Below, piece after piece: positions 7,610 to 20,593 of a stretch of DNA of 64,000 bases. How positions within the stretch are numbered: position 1 is the stretch's first letter; every line of letters starts with the position of its first letter. The notes beneath the pieces are model-generated. The model made no database searches and was not told the origin of the DNA. It worked only from the letters and a program-made list of their open reading frames with translations. This DNA comes from an uncultured Alphaproteobacteria bacterium (GTDB lineage: Bacteria > Pseudomonadota > Alphaproteobacteria > Bin95), in contig CALAHN010000089.1 of the NCBI GenBank assembly GCA_937891825.1, forward strand, positions 1-64,000, in the 5' to 3' direction. The position numbers and the translations under genes are program-made.

Positions 7610-9126
7610 GGCGCGACTTCCAATGCTTTGGCGAAATGCCCGGGCCGGAGGCGAGTATAGCCCGTTCCGAGGAAGAGTTCTTCCGAGGCGCGATTGCCGT
7701 CGAGGACCTCGGCGTCGAGGGCGGCGATGCGCCGATCGGCGCGGATCAGCCATGCCTCCGCCGCCAGCAACAGATTGGGGCCAAGGCCCTGGCCGAGCCG
7801 CGCCGGCGCCAAATAGATCGACACTTCCGCCCGGTCCCCCGAGCGGTCGAACCGGACGACGCCGAGCGGGCCGGTCTTGTCGCGCCCGACCAGCAGATGC
7901 CGGTCGGGATCGGCCATGACGGCCGCACACCAATCCCTGTGGCCGCCAAGCGAAATCTCCGCATGCTCGCGGGATACGGCGCGGATGCGCGCGTCGTTCC
8001 GCCATGCGTGCATGGGGAGGATATCCTCCACGGCCGCCGGCGCGACCTGGATGCCGAGATCGGCGATCCGCCGCGCGATCCTGAGCGCGCCTTTGCCATC
8101 GACAGCCTCGCCGCATGCGGCCGCCATCGCCGCCCGCCTTGCAGCGTCGCCGCCAAGCGTCCGGACAGCGTTGACAAGATCGGATGGATCCAGGCGAGCG
8201 GCGTCGAGCGGCAAAACGAGGCGGCCAGCCGCCGCATTTGTCACCTGCTCCCGCTGGTTTTCCGCGACGATGAGCGCAATCGTCGGCAACCGCATGGCCG
8301 CCCGTTCCCAAAGCATATGGCCGCCAGCGCCGATCGCGACATCGGCAGACGCCATCAGCGCGCCCATCGCATCGCTATCCACATGGACCTGCCAGCCGAG
8401 GGCGGCCGCCTTTGCCCGGATAGCGGCCAGATCGGCGTTCTGACCGCCGACCACCACCGTCACGTCAGCAGTATCCGGTTGCGCTTCCGCAAGCGCCGCC
8501 ATGGCGCGCTGGGTGCAACCGGCCGCGTCCACGCCGCCGAAGGCGATCAGCCAGCGGAGCGGGCCGTCATGGGGCGGCCTGGCGGCGCCCGTCCGGAATT
8601 CCGGCCGCAGGATGGCGTAACGCGGCCCGAGCAATTGCTGGCGATTGGCTGGGATCAGGGCCGCATAACGCCCGTGCGGGTCGGCGCTGAGGCTGGGATC
8701 GACCAAGAGGTCGGCCGCATGCGCCCTGTCGGCCAGGTCGTCGAGCGCCGCGACATTGACGCCGCCAGCCCGCAGAATGCGCTGCCAGACGCTATCGACG
8801 CCATAGTGATCGACGACGACCCAGGCCGCGCGGGCCGCTCGGGCAGCGGCCAGCGTCGCTGCGGCATCGTCGTCGGCGGACGCCTGCAGCCAATGCGCGT
8901 GCGGGATCGTGCCGGCGCGGGCGTCATTCCGGCTCGTAGCCGGCGGCAGGGCGACGAAGCGGCATCCGGCCGCTTCGATCCGCGCGCGGAGGGTCGGGAA
9001 CATCGAGCGCGCGGCAAAAACCACGTCCTCGCCAAGCGCCATCAGTTCCGTCGCGAGCGAGAGACAGCGCATGACATGGCCCGTGCCGATCTCCGCCGAC
9101 GCATCGGCCCGTATCAAGACCGTCAT
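7606..9126 (-). CDS. pseG: PseG-PseH fusion: UDP-sugar hydrolase and 4-amino acetyltransferase
   Basis: A 506-residue two-domain protein. Residues 1 to about 350 form a PseG-type GT-B hydrolase: IRADASAEIGTGHVMRCLSLA at the N-terminus and VVVDHYGVD, then GAGGHMLWERAAM near residue 265. This part removes UDP from UDP-2,4-diacetamido-2,4,6-trideoxy-altrose. Residues about 365-506 form a GNAT fold (VSIYLAPARLGQGLGPNLLLAAE, NRASEELFLGTGY), matching PseH, which acetylates the 4-amino group before hydrolysis. No separate pseH is present in the operon, so the fusion supplies both steps. It overlaps pseF upstream (ATGA) and pseI downstream (TTGA). In Campylobacter and Helicobacter the two are separate genes. 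Confidence 0.9.
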   Translation of the reverse strand: MTVLIRADASAEIGTGHVMRCLSLATELMALGEDVVFAARSMFPTLRARIEAAGCRFVALPPATSRNDARAGTIPHAHWLQASADDDAAATLAAARAARAAWVVVDHYGVDSVWQRILRAGGVNVAALDDLADRAHAADLLVDPSLSADPHGRYAALIPANRQQLLGPRYAILRPEFRTGAARPPHDGPLRWLIAFGGVDAAGCTQRAMAALAEAQPDTADVTVVVGGQNADLAAIRAKAAALGWQVHVDSDAMGALMASADVAIGAGGHMLWERAAMRLPTIALIVAENQREQVTNAAAGRLVLPLDAARLDPSDLVNAVRTLGGDAARRAAMAAACGEAVDGKGALRIARRIADLGIQVAPAAVEDILPMHAWRNDARIRAVSREHAEISLGGHRDWCAAVMADPDRHLLVGRDKTGPLGVVRFDRSGDRAEVSIYLAPARLGQGLGPNLLLAAEAWLIRADRRIAALDAEVLDGNRASEELFLGTGYTRLRPGHFAKALEVAP

Positions 9127-9817
9127 GCGTCCGCCTTGGCCTGTTGGAGCGCGCGGTAGAGGTGTTCGGCGCGAACCCAGTCTTCTTCCGTATCGATATC
9201 CTGGACGCGATGCCGGGGCAGGATGTGGGGAATCGAAGTCGGCGCGAACAGCGGCCGGTCTTCCAGCCAGGCCTCGGCGCGGCCCCAGTAGAACTGCCCG
9301 GCGTCGTGGAAGGCTTCCTCCAGGTCCTGGGAGCGGGCCTCGGCATGTTCGGGAAAGAAGGGCGTGACCCCGCTCTCGACGCGCTTCAGCGCGCGCTGAA
9401 TGGGGAAGGGGAAGGAGGCGACGCTGAAGGCGAAGGCCTGGGTCGAGGCCTTGAGCGCCGCATAAGCTGCTTTCAGGTCCGTGGCCTCGACGAATGGGGC
9501 CGTCGCATAGATGCAGCAGGCGAAGGTCGGCGGGGTGGCGTTGGCCTGAAGCCAGGCGACGGCGTGCTTCACGACGGGCGCGGTGCCGGTTCGGTCGTCG
9601 GAAATCTCCGGCGGGCGGAGAAAGGGCGTCTCAGCGCCGCGCGCCCGCGCCGCCGCTGCAATCTCCGGGTCGTCGGTCGAGACCAGGATGCGGTCGAACA
9701 GCCCCGATGCCCGCGCCGCATCGATGGAATAGGCGATGATCGGCTTGCCGAGGAAATCGCGGATGTTCTTCTTCGGAATCCGCTTGGAGCCGCCGCGCGC
9801 CGGGATGACCGCGACGA

Positions 9818-9821
<4 letters not shown>
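9123..9821 (-). CDS. pseF: Pseudaminic acid cytidylyltransferase
   Basis: Activates pseudaminic acid to CMP-pseudaminic acid using CTP. The 232-residue protein opens with the nucleotide-binding signature VIPARGGSKRIPKKNI, followed by GKPIIAYSI and DRILVSTDD, as in NeuA/PseF enzymes. FCLRPP-like FLRPPEISDD and the C-terminal HRVQDIDTEEDW (metal-binding Asp pair) are also seen. Choice of PseF rather than NeuA rests mainly on the surrounding pseBCGHI genes. It overlaps pseC upstream and pseG downstream by 4 bases each, so tight translational coupling is expected. Confidence 0.92.
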
Positions 9822-13646
<3,825 letters not shown>

Positions 13647-13716
13647 CGTTCGATGGTTCCATCGGTTTTTACGGGGGGCGGGCGGAGAGAAGTGTTTCGG
13701 CCGTTGGGCGCCCCGC

Positions 13717-13722
13717 TGTCAA
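13717..13722 (-). promoter_or_regulatory. Possible -35 element upstream of the PQQ dehydrogenase gene
   Basis: In the ~100-base gap before the dehydrogenase gene the minus strand carries an exact TTGACA. The best -10 partner at 18-base spacing (GAAACA) is poor, so this is only a weak candidate promoter for the dehydrogenase-pse transcript. Confidence 0.2.
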
Positions 13723-13745
13723 CCGGCGACGCCGTCGGCGGAGCA

Positions 13746-14402
13746 TCAGGGCGTCAGCAGGATATGGAGATGCCGCGGGCCATGGGCGCCGCGCACCAGC
13801 CTCGATTCGATATCCGCCGTGCCGCTGACCCCGGTCACGAAATTGATGTTGCGCGGTTCGGCCCGGCCAGATGCCCGGAAGGCCGCCCAGAAATCTTCCA
13901 TATGCGGCACGATGCGCCGCCGCTCGACGATGACGATATGGCGGAGCGGCAGGAAGGCATACAGCGTCGGTTGCTCCGGCCGGGAAAGCAGGACCAGGGA
14001 GCCTGTCTCCGCGATCCCCCAATCGGCGCGGGAGATCGCGACGCCTTCGTTCGGATCGAGCGCGCGATGGGTTTCGATATCGCCCCAGGCCAGCGTCTCC
14101 AGGCTCGGGTCGGGCGGCACGGCGAGCGACAGGGGGCATTCGGCTTCAACGAGATAGCGCCGGATCGCGGCGGGCGCGTCGGCGTCGGAGGCAATGTCTT
14201 CCACCGTCGCCGCCAGCCGCTCGGAGCGGACCTTGGCCTTGAACTCGGCGATGGGGTCCTGCTGCTTCAGCGTCGGCTGGGTCGCGGAGGGGTCGCGGAG
14301 CAGAGCCGCGGCTTCCGCCGCCACGACGGCCGGATCCGGCATGCCGCTGCGGCCGCTGGCGCGCTGGATCCGGCCGAGGATGCGGCTGCGGGCGTCAGTC
14401 AT
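13746..14402 (-). CDS. LUD domain protein (LutC/YkgG type)
   Basis: A 218-residue protein of the LUD family, which includes LutC of the L-lactate oxidation complex. Visible family features are EGVAISRADWGIAETGSLVL and HIVIVERRRIVPHMED, with FVTGVSGTADIE near the C-terminus. No lutA or lutB is found nearby, so it cannot be assigned to lactate use from context. The start ATG at 14402 is chosen because it matches the family N-terminus (RSRILGRI) and overlaps the pheA stop by 8 bases; the frame continues upstream inside pheA. The gene follows pheA on the same strand and is probably co-transcribed with kdsB-pheA. Confidence 0.85.
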   Translation of the reverse strand: MTDARSRILGRIQRASGRSGMPDPAVVAAEAAALLRDPSATQPTLKQQDPIAEFKAKVRSERLAATVEDIASDADAPAAIRRYLVEAECPLSLAVPPDPSLETLAWGDIETHRALDPNEGVAISRADWGIAETGSLVLLSRPEQPTLYAFLPLRHIVIVERRRIVPHMEDFWAAFRASGRAEPRNINFVTGVSGTADIESRLVRGAHGPRHLHILLTP

Positions 14403-15273
14403 CGGCGCCTTCTTGCGCGCTCTGAAAGCCTTGCTCCCGGAAGGAACTGGCGCTGTAGACGCCGAGCAGGCGGAATTCACGGCTGAAGAAGCCAAGCTCC
14501 TCGAGCGCCAGCTTGACGCGCGAATCGTCCGGATGGCCTTCGATGTCGGCATAGAACTGGGTCGCGAAGAACTCGCCCTCGACCATGTAGCTTTCCAGCT
14601 TGGTCATGTTGACGCCATTTGTCGCAAAACCGCCAAGGCCCTTGTAGAGCGCCGCCGGGACGTTGCGGACCCGAAAGATGAACGTCGTGATCGTCGTGCC
14701 GTCGCCCAGATTGGGCATCGCAGGCTCTCGGGACAGCACGATAAACCGGGTCGTGTTGTAGGCATGGTCCTCCATCTTGTCTTGCAGGATTTGGAGGCCA
14801 TAGGTTTCCGCGGCCAGGGACGACGCGATCGCGGCTTCCGCGAGATCGGTCGAATGCTCGAGGTCGGCGGCGGCGCCAGCGGTATCCACGTGGACGATCG
14901 CTTCCAGGCCTAGCGCCTTGATCGACTTCCGACATTGGCCGAGGGCGTGGACGTGGCTGCGCACGCGCTTGATCGACTGGAGCGTCGCGCCTTTCGGCGC
15001 CATGAGGAAATGCCGCACCGGCTCGAAATGCTCGCCGATGATATGGAGGCCGGTGCCCGGCAACAGATGATGAATATCGGCGACCCGCCCGGCGATCGAA
15101 TTCTCGATCGGAATCATCGCCAGGTCCGCCTTGCCCGACTCGACCGCATCGAACGCGCCCTCGAAGGAATTGCAGGGCAAGGGCGTCATCTCGGGATATG
15201 CCGCGAGGCAGGCGAGATTCGAATATGCGCCGGCAGAGCCCTGGAAGGCGATGAGATTGGTCGGCTTGGTCAT
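14395..15273 (-). CDS. pheA: Prephenate dehydratase
   Basis: Converts prephenate to phenylpyruvate for phenylalanine synthesis. The 292-residue monofunctional enzyme (no chorismate mutase domain) has IAFQGSAGAYSNLAC at the N-terminus, the PIENSIAGRV motif, and the catalytic-region TRF motif in YNTTRFIVLS (about residue 174). It is followed by a C-terminal ACT domain (TTFIFRVRNVPAALYKGLGGFA; LESYM replaces the usual ESRP-type segment), which normally gives feedback inhibition by phenylalanine. It lies directly after kdsB and before the LUD gene, a kdsB-pheA pairing common in alphaproteobacteria. Confidence 0.93.
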   Translation of the reverse strand: MTKPTNLIAFQGSAGAYSNLACLAAYPEMTPLPCNSFEGAFDAVESGKADLAMIPIENSIAGRVADIHHLLPGTGLHIIGEHFEPVRHFLMAPKGATLQSIKRVRSHVHALGQCRKSIKALGLEAIVHVDTAGAAADLEHSTDLAEAAIASSLAAETYGLQILQDKMEDHAYNTTRFIVLSREPAMPNLGDGTTITTFIFRVRNVPAALYKGLGGFATNGVNMTKLESYMVEGEFFATQFYADIEGHPDDSRVKLALEELGFFSREFRLLGVYSASSFREQGFQSAQEGADD

Positions 15274-15274
15274 G

Positions 15275-16006
15275 TCAGGTCTTTTCGTTCAAAAGGTCAC
15301 GGGCGCGCTCAAGGTCGTCGGGGGCGTCCACGCCAAGCGGGACGTCATCGACGATGGCGGCCCAGATGATCATCCCGTCCTCTAGCGCGCGCAACTGCTC
15401 AAGTTTTTCGCGCTGTTCCAATGGGCTGGGCGGCAATGCGACGAAGCGCTCCAACGCAGCCCGGCGATAGGCATAGAGCCCGATATGATGCCAGAGCGGT
15501 CCCGGCCCCGTCGGCGCGGTCGCCCGGGTGAAATAGAGCGCCCGGCCATTGCTTGCAAGGATCGCCTTGACGACATTCGGGTTGACCCGTTCTTCGTCGC
15601 GCTCGATCGCGGCGACGAGGGTCGCGATATCGACCGACGGGTTCGCCAGCGGCGCCAGGGCGGCGCGGATCGCGCTCGGCCGGATGGTCGGCAGGTCGCC
15701 TTGCACGTTGACCACCACATCATAGGCCCCCGCCGGATCGACAGTCCGAAGCGCGGCCATGATCCGATCCGAGCCGGATGGCAGGGCAGGGTCGGTCAGG
15801 ACGGCCTCGGCGCCGGCCGCCCGCGCCGCTGCGACGATCTCGGGGTCGGCCGCGGCGACCATGACAGGGCCGATCTCGGCTTTGCGCGCCCGGTCGATGA
15901 CATGGGCGATCATCGGGCGGCCGTGAATGTCCGCGAGCGGCTTGCCGGGCAGACGCGACGCCTGCATCCGGGCGGGTATCACGACGATGGCGTTCATTGT
16001 ATTCAT
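15275..16006 (-). CDS. kdsB: 3-deoxy-manno-octulosonate cytidylyltransferase
   Basis: Activates Kdo with CTP to form CMP-Kdo for lipid A-core assembly. The 243-residue protein has the expected [20 protein letters not shown] start, PSGSDRI and VVNVQGDLP motifs, [12 protein letters not shown] and [10 protein letters not shown]. Length is standard for KdsB. The start is at 16006; an in-frame ATG 9 bases later (15997) is equally near the conserved core. A single base separates its stop from the pheA start region. It diverges from cycM with 137 bases between, which must hold both promoters. Confidence 0.93.
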   Translation of the reverse strand: MNTMNAIVVIPARMQASRLPGKPLADIHGRPMIAHVIDRARKAEIGPVMVAAADPEIVAAARAAGAEAVLTDPALPSGSDRIMAALRTVDPAGAYDVVVNVQGDLPTIRPSAIRAALAPLANPSVDIATLVAAIERDEERVNPNVVKAILASNGRALYFTRATAPTGPGPLWHHIGLYAYRRAALERFVALPPSPLEQREKLEQLRALEDGMIIWAAIVDDVPLGVDAPDDLERARDLLNEKT

Positions 16007-16143
16007 GGCCGTCAGATCAACCCCGTTCGCGCGCTCAGCGCGACGCGACGGAAAGACGCAGAGGGTCTTGGGGCAGGGGTGAGTATGTTCTGGCCCTAGA
16101 CTTCGGGGATAAGAATTCAGCCCCTCTGCAGGAGCGTACTGCC

Positions 16144-16707
16144 ATGGATACGATGAAGCTCAACAAGATCGCAGCCGCCATACTGCTGGCCGGCGTCGTG
16201 GCGATGACGACCGGCTTTGTCACCCGCCTGGTCCATCCGGCGACTGGCGGCGGCCATCATGCCGAGGGCCACGACGAGAAGCGCGTGCTCGCAGCATATG
16301 TGCAGGCAGGCGACGCGGCGCCGGCGTCCGCCGCGGCCGCGCCCGTCGGGCCGGAGCCGATCGCAGGCCTGCTCGCGAGCGCCGACGTGGAGGCGGGCAA
16401 GTCGATCTTCAAGAAATGCGCCGCATGCCATAGCGCCGAGAAGGGCGGCCCGAACAAGGTCGGCCCAGGCCTCTATGGCGTTGTCGGCAACGATATCGCG
16501 GACCACGATGGCTTCGCCTATTCCGGCGCCATGAAGGAATTGCCTGGCAACTGGACCTATGACGCCTTGAACCAGTTCCTGTTCAAGCCGAAAGCTTTCC
16601 TCGCTGGCACGAAGATGGCGTTCGCTGGCTTACGGAAGGCCGAAGAACGGGCGGCGATCATCGCCTATTTGCGCGCCCAGGACGATGCGCCGGAGCCGCT
16701 GCCGTGA
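16144..16707 (+). CDS. Membrane-anchored class I cytochrome c (CycM type)
   Basis: A 187-residue c-type cytochrome. Residues 8-28 form an uncleaved membrane anchor, followed by an Ala/Pro-rich linker that starts with His residues ([11 protein letters not shown]). The haem domain carries CAACH (about residues 91-95) and an axial Met in GTKMAFAG. This architecture matches CycM/cytochrome c552, which passes electrons from the bc1 complex to the aa3 oxidase. Start ATG 16144 has GGAG about 10 bases upstream; the frame is open further upstream without homology. It diverges from kdsB and leads into hisN 36 bases downstream. Confidence 0.9.
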   Translation: MDTMKLNKIAAAILLAGVVAMTTGFVTRLVHPATGGGHHAEGHDEKRVLAAYVQAGDAAPASAAAAPVGPEPIAGLLASADVEAGKSIFKKCAACHSAEKGGPNKVGPGLYGVVGNDIADHDGFAYSGAMKELPGNWTYDALNQFLFKPKAFLAGTKMAFAGLRKAEERAAIIAYLRAQDDAPEPLP

Positions 16708-16743
16708 TCCGAGGCTGACTGGAAGTCCCAAAGGGCCGTTACC

Positions 16744-17526
16744 ATGGACCCGCGTGTCCCATCCGGCGCAGCCGCGCTTGCGTGCCGGCTCGCCGATGTC
16801 GCGCGTCCGATCCTCCAGGGCTATTTCCGTCAGGCATTGCCCGTTATCGGCAAGGCTGACGATTCGCCGGTGACCCGGGCGGACCGGGAAGCGGAAGCTG
16901 CGATGCGGGCGCTGCTCGCAGCGGAGGCGCTGGATCATGGAGTAATCGGCGAGGAGTACGGCCGGGAGAATGAGGGCGCGGACTACGTCTGGACGCTCGA
17001 TCCCCTGGACGGGACGCGGGCCTTCGTGGCCGGCAAGCCGCAGTTCGGCACGCTCGTGGCGCTGCTCCACAAGGGCGCGCCTGTGGTCGGCGTCATCGAC
17101 ATGCCGATCTTGCGGGAGCGCTGGGTCGGCGTGCTGGGCGTCGGGACGACGCTGAACGGCGCGCCGCAACGCACCCGCGCGGCGGTCGACCTCAAGGATG
17201 CGCGGCTCGGCGCGACCAGTCTCGAAATCTTTGGCGATCCTGGCGATCGGGCGGCTTACGAGCGGCTTCGCGCCAGCGTCGCCGACTGCAATTTTGGCGG
17301 CGATTGCTATAACTATGCAGTGCTCGCCTCCGGCTGGCTCGATCTCGTCATGGAGACCACCCTGAAGATCTGGGATTTCGCGGCTCTGGCGCCGGTCATT
17401 CTGGCGGCGGGCGGGGCGATGACCGATTGGTCGGGAGCGCCGCTCACGGCCGCGAGCAAGGGCGACGTTCTGGCGTCCAGCGATCCCGCGGTGCATCGGG
17501 CGGCGCTGTCGGTTATTGACGGATAA
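16744..17526 (+). CDS. hisN: Inositol monophosphatase family, probable histidinol-phosphatase
   Basis: A 260-residue Mg-dependent phosphatase of the IMPase superfamily. Metal-site motifs are GEEYG, DPLDGTRAFV (about residue 86) and WDFAALAPVILAAGG (about residue 209). The pattern SPVTRADREAE near the N-terminus and the FVAGKPQFGTLVAL sequence are typical of the HisN-type histidinol-phosphatases found in alphaproteobacteria. IMPase or CysQ activity cannot be ruled out. The gene follows cycM on the same strand and precedes yejA. Confidence 0.88.
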   Translation: MDPRVPSGAAALACRLADVARPILQGYFRQALPVIGKADDSPVTRADREAEAAMRALLAAEALDHGVIGEEYGRENEGADYVWTLDPLDGTRAFVAGKPQFGTLVALLHKGAPVVGVIDMPILRERWVGVLGVGTTLNGAPQRTRAAVDLKDARLGATSLEIFGDPGDRAAYERLRASVADCNFGGDCYNYAVLASGWLDLVMETTLKIWDFAALAPVILAAGGAMTDWSGAPLTAASKGDVLASSDPAVHRAALSVIDG

Positions 17527-17579
17527 GTCATCCGCTGTGCACTTGCTTCCCGGACCTTTGGCGCCCACCATCGGAGGCG

Positions 17580-19484
17580 ATGATTCGAAGCGTGCAAACT
17601 CTTTGTCTAGCGGCTCTCGGCTTGGCGCTTGGCGCTGCGGCGACCCTGCCGGCGCGGGCTGAGCTTGCCGTCATCACCGCGGCCGAGAAAGCTTGCTTGC
17701 AGGCGGCCGCCCCTGTCGCGGAGGTCGGCCAGGCGGTCCAGCGCCATCATGCGTTGGCGATGCACGGCACGCCGAAATATGGCCCGGACTTCCGCCAGTT
17801 CGACTATGTGAACCCGGACGCGCCGAAAGGCGGAACCTTGCGCCTCGCGACGGAAGGCTCGTTCGACAGCTTCAATCCCTTCAACTCGAAAGGCGATCCT
17901 GCCAATCCCGGCGTCTACGAGACTCTGATGAAGAGCAGCGATGATGAGGCGTTCACGGAATATGGCTTGATCGCCGAGAGCGTTGAAATGCCGGCCGATC
18001 GGTCCTGGGTGACGTTCCATCTGCGCCCCGAGGCCCGTTGGCATGACGGCGCGCCGATCACGGCTGAAGATGTCGCGTTCTCATTCGAGATTCTGAAAAA
18101 AGATGGCGCGCCGTTCTATCGCTATTATTACGGCAGCGTCGCCAGCGTCGAAATCCTGGGGTCGCGGACGGTCAAGTTCCAGTTCGGTACGAACTCGAAC
18201 CAGGAACTTCCTTTGATTCTTGGACAATTGCCAATTTTGCCGAAGCATTGGTGGGAAGGCCGCGACTTCGCTGCGACCCATCTCGATCCGCCATTGGGCT
18301 CCGGTCCCTACCGGGTCGGCGCGTTCGAGCCGGGGCGGTTCCTGGAGCAGATCAGGGTCGACGACTATTGGGGGCGCGATCTGGCCGTCCGCCGAGGCAC
18401 AGGCAATTTCGACCGAATTCGGATCGACTATTACAGGGATCGCATCGCGATCCGAGAAGCGGTCAAAGGCGGCGGTGTCGATTACTTTCTGGAAAATCAG
18501 GCCAAGGCCTGGGCGGTGGATTGGGAGACGCCGGCTGTCCGGGATGGCGAACTGATCAAGGCTCTCATCCCGCAGAAGACGCCGCAAGGCATGCAGGCCT
18601 TCGTGATGAACGCCCGCCGGGCCAGATTTCAGGACGCCCGGGTCCGGCAGGCGATCGGGCTGGCGTTCGATTTCGAATGGACCAATCGCAATCTCTTCTA
18701 CGAGCAGTATACGCGGTCCTATAGCTACTTCTCGAACTCGGAACTCGCCGCCGTCGGCTCGGCGGACGGCGAGGAGCGCGCAATCCTTTCATGCCTGAAG
18801 GCCTATTTCCCCGATGACATTCTGGCGCCGCCCGCCAAACCGGCAGTGACCGACGGGTCCGGCTGGCCGCGCGACAATCTCCGCGAGGCCTTTGCGCTTC
18901 TGGAGGCGGCCGGGTGGGTCGTTCGCGATCTCAAGCTTGTCGAGGCCGATACGGGGCGGCCGTTCCGCTTTGAAATCCTGTTGGTGAGCCCGGCTTTCGA
19001 ACGCATCGTCCTGCCTTTCAAGCGCAATCTGGAGCGGCTGGGCATGGAAGTATCCGTCCGGCTCGTCGACCAGTCCCAATATATCAACCGGATCCGCCAG
19101 TATGACTTCGACGTGATCATCACGGGTTGGGGGCAGTCGGAATCGCCAGGGAATGAACAGCGCGACTATTGGGGCAGCGCCGCCGCCGGTCGGCCGGGCA
19201 CGCGAAATTACATCGGCATCTCCAATCCCGGCATCGACGCCCTGATCGAAGTCCTGATCGAGGCGCCCGACAGGGCCAGCCTGATCGCTCGCACCCGCGC
19301 GCTCGATCGGGCGCTGCTCGCCGGGCGATGGGTCGTGCCGAACTGGCATCTGGCGGCCGAGCGCATCGTCTATTGGGACAAGTTCGGCATGCCCGAGTTG
19401 ACGCCTTACAAAGGCGTTTCCGTGGATACGTGGTGGTTTGATCCTGCGAAGGCCGAGCGGCTGAGCCGTGGAGGCGCCTCCTGA
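17580..19484 (+). CDS. yejA: Peptide ABC transporter substrate-binding protein (YejA-like)
   Basis: A 634-residue periplasmic family 5 solute-binding protein with a signal peptide (cleavage probably after ARA at about residue 27). Family features are KYGPDFRQFDYVNPDAPKGG and a long substrate-domain run that includes DVIITGWGQSESPGNEQRDYWGS. An extra ~45 residues lie between the signal and the KYGP region. Its length and the downstream yejB, yejE and yejF genes identify it as YejA, the binding component of an oligopeptide importer also known to take up microcin C in enterics. It overlaps yejB by one base (TGATG). A GGAGG lies only 2 bases before the ATG, a tight spacing. Confidence 0.92.
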   Translation: MIRSVQTLCLAALGLALGAAATLPARAELAVITAAEKACLQAAAPVAEVGQAVQRHHALAMHGTPKYGPDFRQFDYVNPDAPKGGTLRLATEGSFDSFNPFNSKGDPANPGVYETLMKSSDDEAFTEYGLIAESVEMPADRSWVTFHLRPEARWHDGAPITAEDVAFSFEILKKDGAPFYRYYYGSVASVEILGSRTVKFQFGTNSNQELPLILGQLPILPKHWWEGRDFAATHLDPPLGSGPYRVGAFEPGRFLEQIRVDDYWGRDLAVRRGTGNFDRIRIDYYRDRIAIREAVKGGGVDYFLENQAKAWAVDWETPAVRDGELIKALIPQKTPQGMQAFVMNARRARFQDARVRQAIGLAFDFEWTNRNLFYEQYTRSYSYFSNSELAAVGSADGEERAILSCLKAYFPDDILAPPAKPAVTDGSGWPRDNLREAFALLEAAGWVVRDLKLVEADTGRPFRFEILLVSPAFERIVLPFKRNLERLGMEVSVRLVDQSQYINRIRQYDFDVIITGWGQSESPGNEQRDYWGSAAAGRPGTRNYIGISNPGIDALIEVLIEAPDRASLIARTRALDRALLAGRWVVPNWHLAAERIVYWDKFGMPELTPYKGVSVDTWWFDPAKAERLSRGGAS

Positions 19485-20593
19485 TGCTGGCTTACATCGT
19501 CCGCCGACTGCTGCTGATTATCCCGACCCTCCTCGGGATCATGGCGATCAATTTTTTCATTGTGCAGGCAGCGCCGGGCGGGCCGGTGGAGCAGGTGCTG
19601 GCGGAACTGACCGGTGCAGGGTCCGCGACGGACCGAATCACCCAGTCGGGCGGCGACTTCGCCAGCGGGCAGGGGCAGGCCTCTAAGACCGACAGCGGCG
19701 AGGGCGGGTCGGCTTATCGCGGCGCCCGCGGCCTCGATCCGGACTTCATCAAGGACCTGGAGAAGCGGTTCGGCTTCGACAAGCCGATGCATGAACGCTT
19801 TGTCGATATGCTCTGGAATTTCGTGCGCTTCGACTTCGGCGAAAGCTTTTTCCGCTCGGAGCGCGTCGTTGATCTGGTGCTCGACAAACTGCCGGTCTCG
19901 ATATCGCTCGGGCTCTGGACGACGCTGCTGGTCTATTTCATCTCGATCCCGCTCGGCATCGCCAAAGCTCGGCGGGATGGTGAGGCGTTCGATCTGTGGA
20001 CAAGCGCCGTGGTGATCGTCGGATATGCCATCCCGGGCTTCCTGTTCGCCGTGTTGCTGCTGGTGGTGTTTGCGGGCGGCAGTTACCTGCAATGGTTTCC
20101 GTTACGGGGCTTGAACTCGGAGAATGTCGCCGAGATGAGTTGGCTCGGTCAGGTCGGTGACTATTTCTGGCATCTCGCGCTGCCGGTCTTTTCGATGGTG
20201 ATCGGCGGCTTCGCCGGGCTGACGATGTTGACCAAGAATTCCTTCATGGATCAGATCAACCAGCAATATGTGATGACGGCGCGGGCGAAAGGCCTGACGG
20301 AGCGGCGGGTGCTCTACGGTCATATCTTCCGGAACGCCATGCTGATCGTGATCGCCGGCTTTCCGGCGGCCTTTATCGGGATCCTGTTCACGGGCGCGCT
20401 TCTGGTCGAGATCATCTTCTCGCTCGATGGGCTCGGCTTGCTGGGCTATGAGGCGGCGATCAAGCGGGATTATCCAATCATGTTCGCCAGCGTCTGGTTC
20501 TTCTCGCTGCTCGGGCTGATCATGGGCCTGATCGGCGACCTGACCTATATGTTCGTCGATCCCCGCATAGACTTCGAGGCGCGGCGGTCGTGA
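19484..20593 (+). CDS. yejB: ABC transporter permease (YejB-like)
   Basis: A 369-residue inner-membrane permease of the DppB/OppB class. The first membrane segment is residues 9-29, and after a ~100-residue periplasmic loop there are five more segments. The cytoplasmic EAA loop is visible as YVMTARAKGLTERRVLYGHIFRNAM (about residues 263-287), which docks on the ATPase. The loop contains a Gly/Ser-rich stretch (SGGDFASGQGQ). It overlaps yejA and yejE, so the transporter is translated as a unit. Confidence 0.92.
   Translation: MLAYIVRRLLLIIPTLLGIMAINFFIVQAAPGGPVEQVLAELTGAGSATDRITQSGGDFASGQGQASKTDSGEGGSAYRGARGLDPDFIKDLEKRFGFDKPMHERFVDMLWNFVRFDFGESFFRSERVVDLVLDKLPVSISLGLWTTLLVYFISIPLGIAKARRDGEAFDLWTSAVVIVGYAIPGFLFAVLLLVVFAGGSYLQWFPLRGLNSENVAEMSWLGQVGDYFWHLALPVFSMVIGGFAGLTMLTKNSFMDQINQQYVMTARAKGLTERRVLYGHIFRNAMLIVIAGFPAAFIGILFTGALLVEIIFSLDGLGLLGYEAAIKRDYPIMFASVWFFSLLGLIMGLIGDLTYMFVDPRIDFEARRS

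Noticed and set aside
7591-9159. A long open frame on the plus strand opposite the PseG-PseH gene (and similar ones at 10600-11988, 13179-14486)
   Set aside because: They are antisense to conserved genes with intact motifs, are Arg/Gly-rich as expected for GC-rich complement frames, and show no recognisable domain.
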